Shown here: piece by piece, positions 41,755 through 51,453 of the stretch
Numbering within the stretch: position 1 is the first letter of the stretch
How the letters are laid out: the number at the start of each line of letters is the position of its first letter
Assembly (NCBI RefSeq): GCF_022601895.1
Contig: NZ_JAKVIO010000006.1
Location: 62,001-126,000, forward strand
Reading direction: 5' to 3'
From: Sphingomonas sp. LaA6.9
Lineage (GTDB): Bacteria > Pseudomonadota > Alphaproteobacteria > Sphingomonadales > Sphingomonadaceae
Length of the DNA stretch: 64,000 nucleotides
Translations under genes and position numbers: made by a program
Notes under the pieces: model-generated
Seen by the model: only the letters and a program-made list of their open reading frames with translations
What the model was told of the DNA's origin: nothing
The model's database searches: none

Positions 41755-43578
41755 ATGTGCGGCATCATCGGAATTCTGGGGCAGAGCGACGTCGCGGACC
41801 GGCTGGTCGACGGCCTGAGGCGGCTCGAATATCGCGGTTATGATTCCGCGGGCGTCTGCACGGTACATGACGGCCGGCTCGATCGTCGTCGCGCCGAGGG
41901 CAAGCTCAACAATCTCGCGCGCGAACTTTCCGCAGCACCGCTGCCCGGCGTGATCGGCATCGCGCACACGCGGTGGGCCACGCACGGCGCCCCCACCACA
42001 AGCAACGCGCATCCGCACGCAACCGGCGAGGTTGCGCTGGTCCACAACGGCATCATCGAGAATTTCAAGCCGTTGCGCGAGGAACTGCAGGCGCGTGGCC
42101 GCAAGTTCGACAGCGAGACCGATACCGAGGTCGTGGCGCATCTGGTGAGCGAACTCGTCGAGGCGGGGCAATCGCCCAAGGACGCGGTGCAGGCGGTGCT
42201 TCCGCGCCTCCACGGCGCGTTCGCGCTGGCGATCCTGTTTCGCCAATATCCCGACATGCTCATCGGCGCGCGGCTCGGCTCGCCGCTGGTCGTGGGCTAT
42301 GGCGACGACGAAACCTATCTGGGTTCGGATGCGCTCGCGCTCGCACCCCTGACGCAGAAGATCGCGTATCTGGAGGAGGGCGACTGGGTCGTCATCACGC
42401 GCGATGGCACGCAGATCTACGACAGGAGCAATAATCCGGTCACGCGTGCGGTCACGATCTCGGGCGTCACGGGCGCGCTGATCGACAAGGGCAACCACCG
42501 CCACTTCATGCAGAAGGAGATCTTCGAGCAGCCCGTGGTGGTCGCGCAGACGTTGCAAAGCTATCTCCGCCCGCTCGAGGAGCAGGTCGCGCTGCCGCAG
42601 ATGGATTTCGACCTCGCCGACATCCGGCGCGTGACGATCGTTGCATGCGGCACGAGCTATTATGCGGGCATGGTCGCCAAATACTGGTTCGAACAGTTTG
42701 CGCGCATGCCCGTCGACCTCGATGTCGCATCCGAATTCCGCTACCGCGCGCCCGTGCTCGAGCCCAATGGGCTGGCGCTGTTCATCTCGCAATCGGGCGA
42801 GACCGCTGACACGCTCGCGGCTCTGCGTCATGCGCGCGCCGAGGGACAGAAGATCGCTGTGGTGGTCAACGTACCGACGAGCTCGATGGCGCGCGAGGCT
42901 GACCTTTTGCTCCCGACGCACGCCGGCCCCGAGATCGGTGTCGCTTCGACCAAGGCCTTTACGTGCCAGCTCGCGGTGCTGGCGGCGCTCGCAGCCAATC
43001 TCGCCCGCGCGCGCGGCAAGCTCACCGCGGAAGAGGAGCGCGAGATCGTCCGTCACCTCGCCGAGGCGCCGGCTGCGCTGAACGCGGCGCTGGCGCATGA
43101 CGAGGATATCGAGGCGATGGCGCATCTGGTCGCACCGGCGCGCGACGTGCTCTATCTTGGCCGCGGACCCGATTATCCGATGGCGCTCGAGGGCGCGCTG
43201 AAACTCAAGGAAATCAGCTATATCCACGCCGAAGGGTATGCGGCGGGAGAGATGAAGCATGGTCCGATCGCACTGATCGACGAGAATGTGCCCGTAATCG
43301 TCCTCGCGCCTTCGGGGCCGCTGTTCGAGAAGACCGTCTCGAACATGCAGGAAGTGCAGGCGCGCGGCGGCAAGGTGATCCTGATCTCCGACGCCGAGGG
43401 GATTGCGCAGGCGGGTGAGGGGACGATCGCGACGATCGAGATGCCCAAGGTGCACCCGCTGATCGCGCCGCTGGTCTATGCGGTGCCCGTGCAGTTGCTC
43501 GCCTATCACGTCGCGGTCGCCAAGGGCACCGATGTCGATCAGCCGCGCAATCTGGCGAAATCCGTTACCGTCGAATGA
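41755..43578 (+). CDS. glmS: Glutamine-fructose-6-phosphate aminotransferase (isomerizing)
   Basis: A 607-residue enzyme converting fructose-6-phosphate and glutamine to glucosamine-6-phosphate. The N-terminal nucleophile Cys2 (MCGIIGILGQ) heads the glutaminase domain (RWATHGAPTTSNAHPH). Two SIS sugar-isomerase domains follow (VACGTSYYAGMVAKYWFE and YLGRGPDYPMALEGALKLKE), and it ends with the conserved DVDQPRNLAKSVTVE. No leader with ribozyme-like features is possible because only 6 bp separate it from glmU. A small hairpin follows the stop. Confidence 0.98.
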   Translation: MCGIIGILGQSDVADRLVDGLRRLEYRGYDSAGVCTVHDGRLDRRRAEGKLNNLARELSAAPLPGVIGIAHTRWATHGAPTTSNAHPHATGEVALVHNGIIENFKPLREELQARGRKFDSETDTEVVAHLVSELVEAGQSPKDAVQAVLPRLHGAFALAILFRQYPDMLIGARLGSPLVVGYGDDETYLGSDALALAPLTQKIAYLEEGDWVVITRDGTQIYDRSNNPVTRAVTISGVTGALIDKGNHRHFMQKEIFEQPVVVAQTLQSYLRPLEEQVALPQMDFDLADIRRVTIVACGTSYYAGMVAKYWFEQFARMPVDLDVASEFRYRAPVLEPNGLALFISQSGETADTLAALRHARAEGQKIAVVVNVPTSSMAREADLLLPTHAGPEIGVASTKAFTCQLAVLAALAANLARARGKLTAEEEREIVRHLAEAPAALNAALAHDEDIEAMAHLVAPARDVLYLGRGPDYPMALEGALKLKEISYIHAEGYAAGEMKHGPIALIDENVPVIVLAPSGPLFEKTVSNMQEVQARGGKVILISDAEGIAQAGEGTIATIEMPKVHPLIAPLVYAVPVQLLAYHVAVAKGTDVDQPRNLAKSVTVE

Positions 43579-43583
43579 GTTGG

Positions 43584-43602
43584 TGCGGCGCGTAGCGCCG
43601 CA
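43584..43602 (+). terminator. Short GC hairpin after glmS
   Basis: TGCGGCGC and GCGCCGCA form an 8-bp stem with a 3-nt loop 5 bp after the glmS stop. No T tract follows, so termination efficiency is doubtful. Confidence 0.35.
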
Positions 43603-43693
43603 TCCGCGCGCACAAAAGCCAGAGGTGGTTCTGGCGCTCATGTTCCGCGTCTTCATCAACTATGTGTCACCGTAGCGGTTGTTTTTTCTAAAC

Positions 43694-43724
43694 AGGCTTG
43701 TACGGTCCCATTTAGGCTTGCACG
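43694..43724 (+). repeat. Two AGGCTTGyACG direct repeats before the S9 peptidase gene
   Basis: AGGCTTGTACG (43694-43704) and AGGCTTGCACG (43714-43724) are 20 bp apart, two helical turns, about 60 bp before the start codon. This is the geometry expected for a regulator binding one DNA face. It may also be part of the promoter; the factor is unknown. Confidence 0.4.
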
Positions 43725-43785
43725 ACTACTCTTGAGGACTCCGGTCTTCAGGATTGTTCGCTCGATGGAAAGAAGGAATTTTGGC

Positions 43786-45864
43786 ATGCGAACAATGAAG
43801 CTCGCGTTCGCGACCGCAGCGCTGCTTGCCGCGCCCGCGCTCCTGGCCCAGACCGGCGACGACACCGGATTTCTCGAGTTCCCGATTGCGACCGACGTCA
43901 GCAATGCGGACGTCCCGGCCTTCGCGTGGCTGGTGCGCCAGGGCGAAAACAGCACGCTGATGTTCGCACGAACGCCGGATTTCAAGCCGGTGAAGCTCTT
44001 CGCCCAGGCGGATGTCGACGGACAGCCGATCACCAGCGTCTCCCTCTCGCCTGACGGCAGGTTCGTCGCCTTCCAGACCGGCGTTCCATTCGGCGGAAGC
44101 GGGGAAGGCTTCAACCCCGCAAGCTTGGTCGAGGCCCCGAAGCCGACGCTCTGGGTAATGGCCACTGACGCCGGCGCCAAACCCGTCAGGATCGGCGTCG
44201 GCTTCAGCCCGAGGTTCGCGCCCGACGGGAAGCGGATGCTTTACCGACAGGGACGCGACCTCTGGGCGGTGGACCTTGCAGACCCGTCGGCGAAGCCGGC
44301 GATGCTGGTGCCGGGCGGCGCCGCGTTCGGCCAGGGGGTGTGGGCCAAGGACGGCAAATCGATCATTTTCGCGCAGGACCGCGGCGGCTGGTCCTTTCTT
44401 GGCCGGTTTACGCTGGGCGAAGACCGGATTCACTGGCTGGTCACGGGCGCCGACCGGCTGAGTTCGCCTGTCCTTTCGCCCGACGGCGCCAGCGTTGCCT
44501 ATCTGCGCTGGCCCGGCCGCCAGCACACGGTCACCTATGATCTGACCGAAAACCAGCCGTTCGCGGTCGAGACCGTCGATCTCGCCAGCGGACAGGTGCG
44601 GACGCTGTACGAGGCGACGGGCAAGTCGGGATCGCAACTGTCGGACGATCCCGAAGGGGATCTGCGCTGGGCCGACGACCGCAACATCGTTTTCCGGTCG
44701 GAACATGACGGCTGGGCGCGGCTCTATGCGGTGGCGCGGGGCGGCGGCACGCCGCGCGCGCTCACGCCCGCGAACTGCGAGGTCGCGGAAAGCGAGCTCG
44801 CCGGCGCCGACACGCTGTTCGTCGTCCACAATTGTCGCGATATCGACACGCGCCAGCTCTCCAGCATCACTGTGTCGTCGGGCCGGGAACGCGAGATCGC
44901 GAGCCGCGACGTCGTCATGGGGCTGGCCGGAGCGGTCGGCGACGGCCGCTACGTCGCGTTCACCGGCGGCAATGCCGAGGACGCGCCCCTGCTGCGCGTG
45001 CTGGACCTGAAGTCGGGGAAGCTGGCGCTGGCCGAAAAGCCGACCGACTACGGCTATGCGCACCACTTCAGCGCGCCGGCGCCGCAAGTGGTACGGATCA
45101 AGGCGAGCGACGGGGGAACCGTGCCGGCGCAGCTGTTCCTGCCGAGCAAGCCGGGGCCGCATCCGGCGTTGGTCTATGTTCATGGCGGCCCGCCGCGGCA
45201 GATGTTTCCGGCGTTCCACTTCGGAAGCTACTACGCCAGCGACTTCGCGGTGAACCGGCATCTCGCGGAACTCGGCTATGTTGTCGTCAGCATCAACTAT
45301 CGCTCCGGAGTCGGCTATGGCCGTGCCTTCCGCGAGGCGCCCGAGCGCGCCTGGCGGGGCGCATCCGAATATAACGACGTCCTTGGCACGGGGCGCTGGC
45401 TGGCGCAGCGCGACGATGTTGACGCAAAGCGGATCGGGATCTGGGGCGGCTCCTATGGCGGGCTGCTGACCGCCCAGGCGCTTGCGCGAAATTCGGACGT
45501 GTTCGCGGCCGGGATCGCGGTGCACGGGGTATATGACTGGTCGTGGCCGTCGCCGACACCGGGGCACCAGAATCCGAGCAGGCTCTTCGGCGTCTCCGAG
45601 GCCGACAAGCCGCTGGCCTTCCGGTCGTCGCCGCTTGGCGCCATTGCAGGATGGACATCGCCGGTGCTGCTGGTGAGCGGCGATCGCGACATGAACGTGG
45701 ACGTGCTCGAGACGGTCGATCTGCACCAGAAACTGCGCGCCAAGGGGGTGGACGTGCGCACCGTGATCATCCCGGGCGAGGCTCACGACATGATCCGCCA
45801 CTCAAGCTGGCTGGAATTGTGGGGCGAGAGCCGCCGTTTTCTCCAGGAGAAGCTTGGGAAGTAA
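43786..45864 (+). CDS. S9 family prolyl oligopeptidase-type peptidase
   Basis: A 692-residue secreted peptidase. A signal peptide (MRTMKLAFATAALLAAPALLAQ) is followed by a seven-bladed propeller (SLSPDGRFVAFQ, RFAPDGKRMLYRQG, VLSPDGASVAYLRW) and a C-terminal alpha/beta hydrolase with Ser556 (GGSYGG), Asp635 (SGDRDMN) and His667 (GEAHDM). This is the acylaminoacyl-peptidase/dipeptidyl-peptidase branch. It should cut short peptides in the periplasm. AAGGA lies 8 nt before the ATG at 43786; the frame extends upstream without signal-like sequence. The next gene, an N-acyl-D-amino-acid deacylase-like protein, follows after 53 bp and may act on the products. Confidence 0.92.
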   Translation: MRTMKLAFATAALLAAPALLAQTGDDTGFLEFPIATDVSNADVPAFAWLVRQGENSTLMFARTPDFKPVKLFAQADVDGQPITSVSLSPDGRFVAFQTGVPFGGSGEGFNPASLVEAPKPTLWVMATDAGAKPVRIGVGFSPRFAPDGKRMLYRQGRDLWAVDLADPSAKPAMLVPGGAAFGQGVWAKDGKSIIFAQDRGGWSFLGRFTLGEDRIHWLVTGADRLSSPVLSPDGASVAYLRWPGRQHTVTYDLTENQPFAVETVDLASGQVRTLYEATGKSGSQLSDDPEGDLRWADDRNIVFRSEHDGWARLYAVARGGGTPRALTPANCEVAESELAGADTLFVVHNCRDIDTRQLSSITVSSGREREIASRDVVMGLAGAVGDGRYVAFTGGNAEDAPLLRVLDLKSGKLALAEKPTDYGYAHHFSAPAPQVVRIKASDGGTVPAQLFLPSKPGPHPALVYVHGGPPRQMFPAFHFGSYYASDFAVNRHLAELGYVVVSINYRSGVGYGRAFREAPERAWRGASEYNDVLGTGRWLAQRDDVDAKRIGIWGGSYGGLLTAQALARNSDVFAAGIAVHGVYDWSWPSPTPGHQNPSRLFGVSEADKPLAFRSSPLGAIAGWTSPVLLVSGDRDMNVDVLETVDLHQKLRAKGVDVRTVIIPGEAHDMIRHSSWLELWGESRRFLQEKLGK

Positions 45865-45917
45865 CAGTATCCAGTTAGCTCGGCCGGGATGAGCCGTCGC
45901 GATTAATGGGAGGGGAT

Positions 45918-47552
45918 ATGAAGAAGTTGCTGCTGGCCACGGTCGCATCCTTGCTGATTTCGAACGCGGCGCCGACGCCTGCCGAATACGACATCGTGAT
46001 CCGCGGCGGGCGGGTGCTCGACGGCGCCGGCAACCCCTGGGTGCAGGCCGATGTCGCGATCAAGGACGGTCGCATCGTCAAAGTCGGTCAGGTCGTCGAG
46101 GCCGGACGCAAGGAGGTGGACGCGCGCGGCCGCTATGTCTCCCCCGGCTTCATAGACATGCAGGACCAGTCCGGCCGCGGGATTCTGGATACCGGCGCCG
46201 AGAGCAAACTGCGCCAGGGCGTTACCAGCCTGATTGCCGGCGAAGGCGGAACCCCCGTGCCCGCTGACGAGATCGCCGGCTGGTTCGGCCAGATGGAAAA
46301 GAAGGGCATCCCGGTCAATTTCGGCACTTATTACGGCGCAGTCCAGGCACGCTCGAAAGTGATGGCTGACCGTGCGGGCACGCCCACGCCCGAACAGATC
46401 GAGGTGATGCGGCAGGAGGTCGCGACCGCGATGCGCGCGGGGGTATTCGGCATCAGCACCGCTCTCATCTATGCGCCCGCCACCTTTCAGTCCAAGGCCG
46501 ATCTGATCGAACTCGCCAAGGTCGCGGGCCAGTGCGGCGGCTTTTATGTCACGCATATGCGCGATGAATCTGACAAGTTGCTGCCCGCGATCCAGGAAGC
46601 GATCGAGATTGGAGAGGGAGGCGGCACCAAGGTGGAGATCTACCACCTCAAGGCGGCCTACCAGCCCAAATGGGGCAAGCTCATGCCGCAGGCCGTCGCG
46701 GCAATCGAGGCCGCCCGCGCGCGCGGCGTGGACATCGCGGCGGATATGTATGTCTACACTGCGGGTGGCACAGGCCTGAACGTCACCGTGCCCAGCTGGG
46801 TGTGGGCGGACGGTCGCGACAAGGGACTGGAGCGGCTGCGCGATCCAGCAGTTCGAGCGCGCATCAAGAAGGAGGTCGCGGCCGGGTCGCAGCCCGACTG
46901 GTCCAACCTGGTCGCCGCATCCGGCGGATGGGACCATGTCATGCTGGCCGGCTCCTACAGCCCCGACTATGCGCAATATGAAGGCAAGAGCATCGCCTAT
47001 ATCGGCAAGCAGCTGAAGAAGGACCCGGCCGACGTTGCCTGGGACATCGTGCTTGCCGCCCAGCCGAAGCGGGCGGGCGCGCTCTACTTCATGATGAGCG
47101 AGAAGGATGTTGAGACCGCGCTCCGCCAGCCCTGGATCAGCATCGGCAGCGACGCCGGCGCTACCGACGAGATGAGCGCACCCAATGGCGGCGTGGGCCG
47201 GGCGCATCCGCGCTCCTATGGCAATTTCGTCCGCGTCATCGCCGAATATGTGAAGAAGCGGCATGTGCTCACGCTGGAGGACGCGGTGCGCAAGATGACC
47301 GGTTGGCCCGCGCAGCGCATGGGCCTGCGCGATCGTGGGCTGATCCGCGAAGGGATGCGCGCCGACGTGATCGTGTTCGACCTCGACAAGCTTCAGGACG
47401 TCGCCACCTATGAGCGGCCGGTCGCTACGCCCGTCGGTATCGACGACGTGATCGTCAACGGGGTCGCCGCCATCGAAGGCGGCAGGATGACGGGCGCTCG
47501 CTCAGGCCAGGTACTGCGACATCCCTGCAACCTGCCGGCGCCTCCGGGCTGA
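45918..47552 (+). CDS. N-acyl-D-amino-acid deacylase-like amidohydrolase with altered metal site
   Basis: A 544-residue amidohydrolase with a signal peptide (MKKLLLATVASLLISNAAPT). The fold is that of D-aminoacylase: YDIVIRGGRVLDGAGNP, GLNVTVPSW and ISIGSDAGAT. The usual first-strand motif HxH is replaced by Gln82 and Gln84 (GFIDMQDQSG), and the metal Cys of D-aminoacylase by Glu109 (AGEGGTP). Other ligand positions (THMRDES, EIYHLKA, SDAG) remain. It may use one metal, as the Alcaligenes enzyme does with other residues, or have changed chemistry. GGAGG lies 4 nt before the chosen ATG; ATG 45906 is upstream of it. Co-directional with the S9 peptidase. Confidence 0.85.
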   Translation: MKKLLLATVASLLISNAAPTPAEYDIVIRGGRVLDGAGNPWVQADVAIKDGRIVKVGQVVEAGRKEVDARGRYVSPGFIDMQDQSGRGILDTGAESKLRQGVTSLIAGEGGTPVPADEIAGWFGQMEKKGIPVNFGTYYGAVQARSKVMADRAGTPTPEQIEVMRQEVATAMRAGVFGISTALIYAPATFQSKADLIELAKVAGQCGGFYVTHMRDESDKLLPAIQEAIEIGEGGGTKVEIYHLKAAYQPKWGKLMPQAVAAIEAARARGVDIAADMYVYTAGGTGLNVTVPSWVWADGRDKGLERLRDPAVRARIKKEVAAGSQPDWSNLVAASGGWDHVMLAGSYSPDYAQYEGKSIAYIGKQLKKDPADVAWDIVLAAQPKRAGALYFMMSEKDVETALRQPWISIGSDAGATDEMSAPNGGVGRAHPRSYGNFVRVIAEYVKKRHVLTLEDAVRKMTGWPAQRMGLRDRGLIREGMRADVIVFDLDKLQDVATYERPVATPVGIDDVIVNGVAAIEGGRMTGARSGQVLRHPCNLPAPPG

Positions 47553-47729
47553 GCGGAGCGACTACACCAGGGCGATCCATCGCGAACCGGGAATGTATGG
47601 CGCGTCGCTGCGGCTCGCGGCTGCCGAATAATTGGCAAGCGGCTTTGGGTGCTGCCGCAATATTCCTAAAATGCCTTGTGAGCATGTGGCAATTCGCGTG
47701 TCGCAGTGCGCACAGGGAATCCGCTTGCC

Positions 47730-49964
47730 ATGCGAAATCTGTCTGAACTGAAACGGCCCCGCGGCGCGATGATCATCGCCGCGATTTCCGCCGTCAGCTT
47801 CGTCGGCATGGCGGGGGTATGGAGCGCCGGTATCTCGATGAACCGATTTGCGCGCGACAGTCAGTCACGCCTTATCGAGAATCTGATCACGCGCAGCGTT
47901 CACAGGAATATCGAGCAACTGCGCCTGTCGAGCTCCAGAAAGGAGCTTCCCGAAAAAATCCGAAATATCGAGACGCCGGACGCGCTCGAATGGCTCGACC
48001 GCGAAATTGGCGCGGTGCACGCGGATGACTTCGACCAGCAATCTGTCGGCATCATGGGGCCCGGCGGCGCGATGTACGCCTTTGCGCCCCTTGAGCACGG
48101 TTCGCTCGAGAAGCTGAACGCGCTGGAACGACACACGGAGCTGGTCGTCGCGAATCTTCGCAACACCAGCGCACATCCCCTCGTCGAGCGAGACACGGGG
48201 TATCCGGAAATCGAAGCCAAATACGAAGATCCAACCAACCGCCGGGCGGCGCGGTGGGACGTTCATGTCATGGAGATCGATCGGGCGCCCGCTATCGTGG
48301 GGGCGGCGCGCATCGGAAACGCCGATGCCGCAAATCTTCTGGTGAGCGTCACACCGATCAGTGCCGACCGGATTGAAATGATCGGGCGGACATTGATGCT
48401 CGGCGATCTCAAGGGCATCAAGGCCGGGTCCCCCACACCCGATGGCTATGCCGAGTTCGTCATCCGGGCCGATGACGGGAAACCGATCAGCAAGCTCGTC
48501 TGGCAGCCGCAGACACCGGGAAACGCATTGCTCTACGGCATCCTGCCGGCGATGTTCGCGATGGTCGTTATCTTCATCCTGCTGTTCGCAATCGCGGTCC
48601 GGCGGCTGCATGTCCTGAACGAACAGGCGGTCAGCAACAGTCGCCGCGCGCTCTACCTCGCGAATTTCGATCCGCTGTCCGGACTCTCGAACCGACGCAA
48701 TCTGGGCGAGTATCTCGACAAGCTCGTCGGGCGACGCCGCTGCCAGATCGCGTTCGTCGATCTCGACGATTTCAAGCTGATCAACGACACCATGGGACAT
48801 TCCGCCGGAGACGAGATCGTCCAGAAAATCGCTGGCCGCCTGACCGCGACCTTCGCGGGTGACGACTATCTTGTCGCCCGGTTGGGCGGTGACGAGTTTG
48901 CGATCGTGGACAGTTCGGTAGAGCGCGATCCCCACCACCTGGGCGGGCAGATCATGCAGCTGGTGTCCGAAAAGCTGCAGGTCGAAAAGACCGCTTTGAC
49001 GATCAGCCTTTCGGCTGGAATCGCGCAGTCACCCGAGTTCGGCGCAACGGTGTCGGAGTTGATGCGCAACGCCGATATCGCGCTCTATGCCGCGAAGGCC
49101 GAAGGCAAGGGCGCCTATGCCATCTACTCGCACGAGCTGGGCCGCCTGGTCGAGCAGCGCCGCGAACGCGAGGATCTGCTGGCCCGCGCGATCGACGACT
49201 ATGCATTCGAGCTCCACTATCAGCCGATCGTTTGCCTCGCGACCGACCTGCCGACGAGCATCGAGGCGCTGGTCCGGCTCAAGGGGCACCACAATCTCAC
49301 CCCCGATATCTTCATTCCCATAGTCGAGAATATGGGCCTCATGCCCAGGCTCGGGGAATGGATCATCAAGACCGCGTTCGAAGATTCGCTGAAATGGCCG
49401 GGCGTGCATACGTCGATCAATCTGTCGCCGTTGCAGATCCAGAACGCCGATCTGCTGGCGATAGTCGATCAGCACAAGGCGGAGTTCGACATCGATCCCG
49501 CGACGATCATCTTCGAGATCACCGAGGGCGTCCTGCTCGACAAGACGCAGCATGTCCGCAGCGTGCTCGACGGGCTCAAGGCGCGCGGATACAAGATCGC
49601 GCTGGACGATTTCGGGACGGGCTATTCGTCGCTGAGCTATCTCGGCGACATGAACATCGATCGCCTGAAGCTCGATCAGAGCTTCGTGCGCGGCGGCCGG
49701 ATACGCGAGGCGCGAAACGCGACGCTCGTGAAGGCGGTCATCGACATCGGCCGCAACCTCGGTATCGAGGTGGTGGCCGAAGGCGTCGAGGATCTTGCCG
49801 AGGTCGAGGCGCTGCGCCTGTGGGGCTGCAGCCATGTGCAGGGCTATCTGCTTTCCAAGGCGGTGCCGCCCAATGCCGCGGTAAAGCGCCTGCGCGATCT
49901 GATGGACAAGGCGCGCAGTTCCGAACTGCCGCGCGACCGGACCCGCAAGCTTACCGTCATCTGA
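47730..49964 (+). CDS. Membrane GGDEF-EAL cyclic-di-GMP protein with CHASE4-like sensor
   Basis: A 744-residue protein: first helix at 13-34, a periplasmic domain of about 235 residues with CHASE4 features (SVGIMGPGGAMYAF), second helix near 270-292, a GGDEF domain with the intact signature at 386-390 and an EAL domain (EAL at 512-514, ITEGVLLD, DDFGTGYSSLSYL, LSKAVPP). Both halves keep their catalytic motifs, so it may make or break c-di-GMP depending on the signal. No RxxD inhibitory site precedes GGDEF. The start at 47730 has AGGGA at 11 nt. A second GGDEF gene follows, forming a c-di-GMP locus. Confidence 0.93.
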   Translation: MRNLSELKRPRGAMIIAAISAVSFVGMAGVWSAGISMNRFARDSQSRLIENLITRSVHRNIEQLRLSSSRKELPEKIRNIETPDALEWLDREIGAVHADDFDQQSVGIMGPGGAMYAFAPLEHGSLEKLNALERHTELVVANLRNTSAHPLVERDTGYPEIEAKYEDPTNRRAARWDVHVMEIDRAPAIVGAARIGNADAANLLVSVTPISADRIEMIGRTLMLGDLKGIKAGSPTPDGYAEFVIRADDGKPISKLVWQPQTPGNALLYGILPAMFAMVVIFILLFAIAVRRLHVLNEQAVSNSRRALYLANFDPLSGLSNRRNLGEYLDKLVGRRRCQIAFVDLDDFKLINDTMGHSAGDEIVQKIAGRLTATFAGDDYLVARLGGDEFAIVDSSVERDPHHLGGQIMQLVSEKLQVEKTALTISLSAGIAQSPEFGATVSELMRNADIALYAAKAEGKGAYAIYSHELGRLVEQRREREDLLARAIDDYAFELHYQPIVCLATDLPTSIEALVRLKGHHNLTPDIFIPIVENMGLMPRLGEWIIKTAFEDSLKWPGVHTSINLSPLQIQNADLLAIVDQHKAEFDIDPATIIFEITEGVLLDKTQHVRSVLDGLKARGYKIALDDFGTGYSSLSYLGDMNIDRLKLDQSFVRGGRIREARNATLVKAVIDIGRNLGIEVVAEGVEDLAEVEALRLWGCSHVQGYLLSKAVPPNAAVKRLRDLMDKARSSELPRDRTRKLTVI

Positions 49965-50048
49965 CGCCAGTGGTGTCCTGGCCTGTTCCGGAGTGGGATC
50001 CTGTGCGCGCGCCGTACGGTCGGGCCGGCGATCGTCTACAATAGCATT

Positions 50049-51047
50049 GTGAACAATGCGATGCTCAAAGATCTGAATCCCGAGGCGGACCAGGAATCGG
50101 CTGTCAGGCAGATTCTCGTATTCCTGAGGCGTCATGGTCTCGACATCCGCCCCGAGCACTATGAACTTGGCTATCGCCTGATCGTTGATCGCGATCCGCT
50201 CATCATCGCCGCAGCCCAGCGCGCGATCGAGGCGGGACGCCCGGTTGCGACGACCGACATGAAGGCTTCGCTGCGGCAGGCGGGCGCGGGGGAGCAGCGC
50301 GCGCGCGAATTGACGGTCGAGGTCGATCGCAACGCGGCCTCGCTTCAGGACATCCTCAGTCGAAGCCAGTCCGCGGCGCGCGACTATAGCGACGCCCTGC
50401 AGGGAAGCGTGCAGGACCTGGCTGCGGCTGCGCGCGGAGAGTCGATTTCAAGTCTGGTCGACATCGCGGGCCGGATGCTGGCGCGCGCGACCCAGGCGGA
50501 AGCTGAGCTGGCCGAAGCCCGCACGGAGGTCGACGGGCTTCGCGAGCACCTGGCCGAGGCGCGCAATGTCGCGCGTCAGGACCCGCTGACCCAGCTGCCA
50601 AATCGCCGGGCGTTCGAGGAAAAATGCTTCGCCGAGCTCAGCATTGGCAACAACCTCACGATCGCCATCTGCGACATCGATCGATTCAAATATATCAACG
50701 ACACGCATGGTCATAACATCGGTGACCGCGTGCTGCAGTTCGTTGCGGGCTGCCTGGAAAAGACGTGCGAGGAGCATTTTGTTGCGCGCCTGGGCGGCGA
50801 GGAGTTCGTGGTCCTGATGTCGGCCACCAACATGATGACCGCGCACCGGATCATCGATGCCGCGCGCAGGGACGTCAACGCGCACGACCTCAAGATCCGC
50901 GAAAGCGGGGTCTATATTGGCGCAATTTCCTTCTCGGCGGGGCTGGCGATCGGCGGGAAGGGCGAGCCCCCCGCCGACATATTGAAGCGCGCCGACGAAA
51001 ACCTGTATCAGGCCAAGAATTCGGGACGCAACAAGGTCGTATTCTGA
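50049..51047 (+). CDS. Soluble diguanylate cyclase (GGEEF)
   Basis: A 332-residue cytoplasmic protein. A helical N-terminal region (about 10-65, with YELGYRLIVDRDPLIIAA) and a long coiled coil (about 80-170) precede a GGDEF domain with active site GGEEF at 249-253, the substrate motif DIDRFKYINDTHGHNIGD and DENLYQAKNSGRNKV at the end. It should synthesise c-di-GMP as a dimer. Start codon choice is uncertain: GTG 50049 or ATG 50061, neither with a clear Shine-Dalgarno. It lies 84 bp after the GGDEF-EAL gene in the same direction. Confidence 0.9.
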   Translation: MNNAMLKDLNPEADQESAVRQILVFLRRHGLDIRPEHYELGYRLIVDRDPLIIAAAQRAIEAGRPVATTDMKASLRQAGAGEQRARELTVEVDRNAASLQDILSRSQSAARDYSDALQGSVQDLAAAARGESISSLVDIAGRMLARATQAEAELAEARTEVDGLREHLAEARNVARQDPLTQLPNRRAFEEKCFAELSIGNNLTIAICDIDRFKYINDTHGHNIGDRVLQFVAGCLEKTCEEHFVARLGGEEFVVLMSATNMMTAHRIIDAARRDVNAHDLKIRESGVYIGAISFSAGLAIGGKGEPPADILKRADENLYQAKNSGRNKVVF

Positions 51048-51077
51048 AAGGCCCCGCGGAGGACGCGCCCGATTGCG

Positions 51078-51338
51078 CTATTCGGACGACGCCGTCCAGA
51101 TCGCGGCAGATTCGGCATAGGCTTCGAGTTCGCGCCAATGACGATCCCAGCCCGGTCCGCGCTGGCTTTTGGGGATCTCCATTTCCACCCAGTTGCGTGC
51201 CCTGGTGACCGGATTGAGCGGCGGGGACTGAAGACGAAGCAGGACATCGCGTATCTCGGCAGGCGGCCCCGCATGGATCGCGGCGTCGTTCGCCACCGGC
51301 GGTATCGGGGCTTCATCGGAGGCTGCGCGTTCAGGCAT
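51078..51338 (-). CDS. Hypothetical 86-aa protein
   Basis: A small open frame convergent with the diguanylate cyclase. Residues PAEIRDVLLRLQSPPLN and GWDRHWRELEAYAESAAIW look like plausible amphipathic helices, but no family is recognised and there is no clear ribosome-binding site. Another frame on the same strand overlaps it. It is kept because it fills a 400-bp space without other genes and has a Trp-rich, non-random composition. It could equally be non-coding. Confidence 0.3.
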   Translation of the reverse strand: MPERAASDEAPIPPVANDAAIHAGPPAEIRDVLLRLQSPPLNPVTRARNWVEMEIPKSQRGPGWDRHWRELEAYAESAAIWTASSE

Positions 51339-51453
51339 GCATGATCGCCATAGGCGCGCATGCCTTGTTGCTCAAATTTATTGTTCTCACCTTTGTCAGG
51401 TGATTATGACCGCCCGGAATGAAGGGCGGTCATGCCAAAGGGATTTGTTCTGG

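Noticed and set aside
40312-43659. 1115-codon minus-strand frame opposite glmU and glmS
   Set aside because: Covers two well-supported genes in antisense; no recognisable domain.
43726-45801. 691-codon minus-strand frame opposite the S9 peptidase
   Set aside because: Shadow of a gene with an intact catalytic triad and signal peptide.
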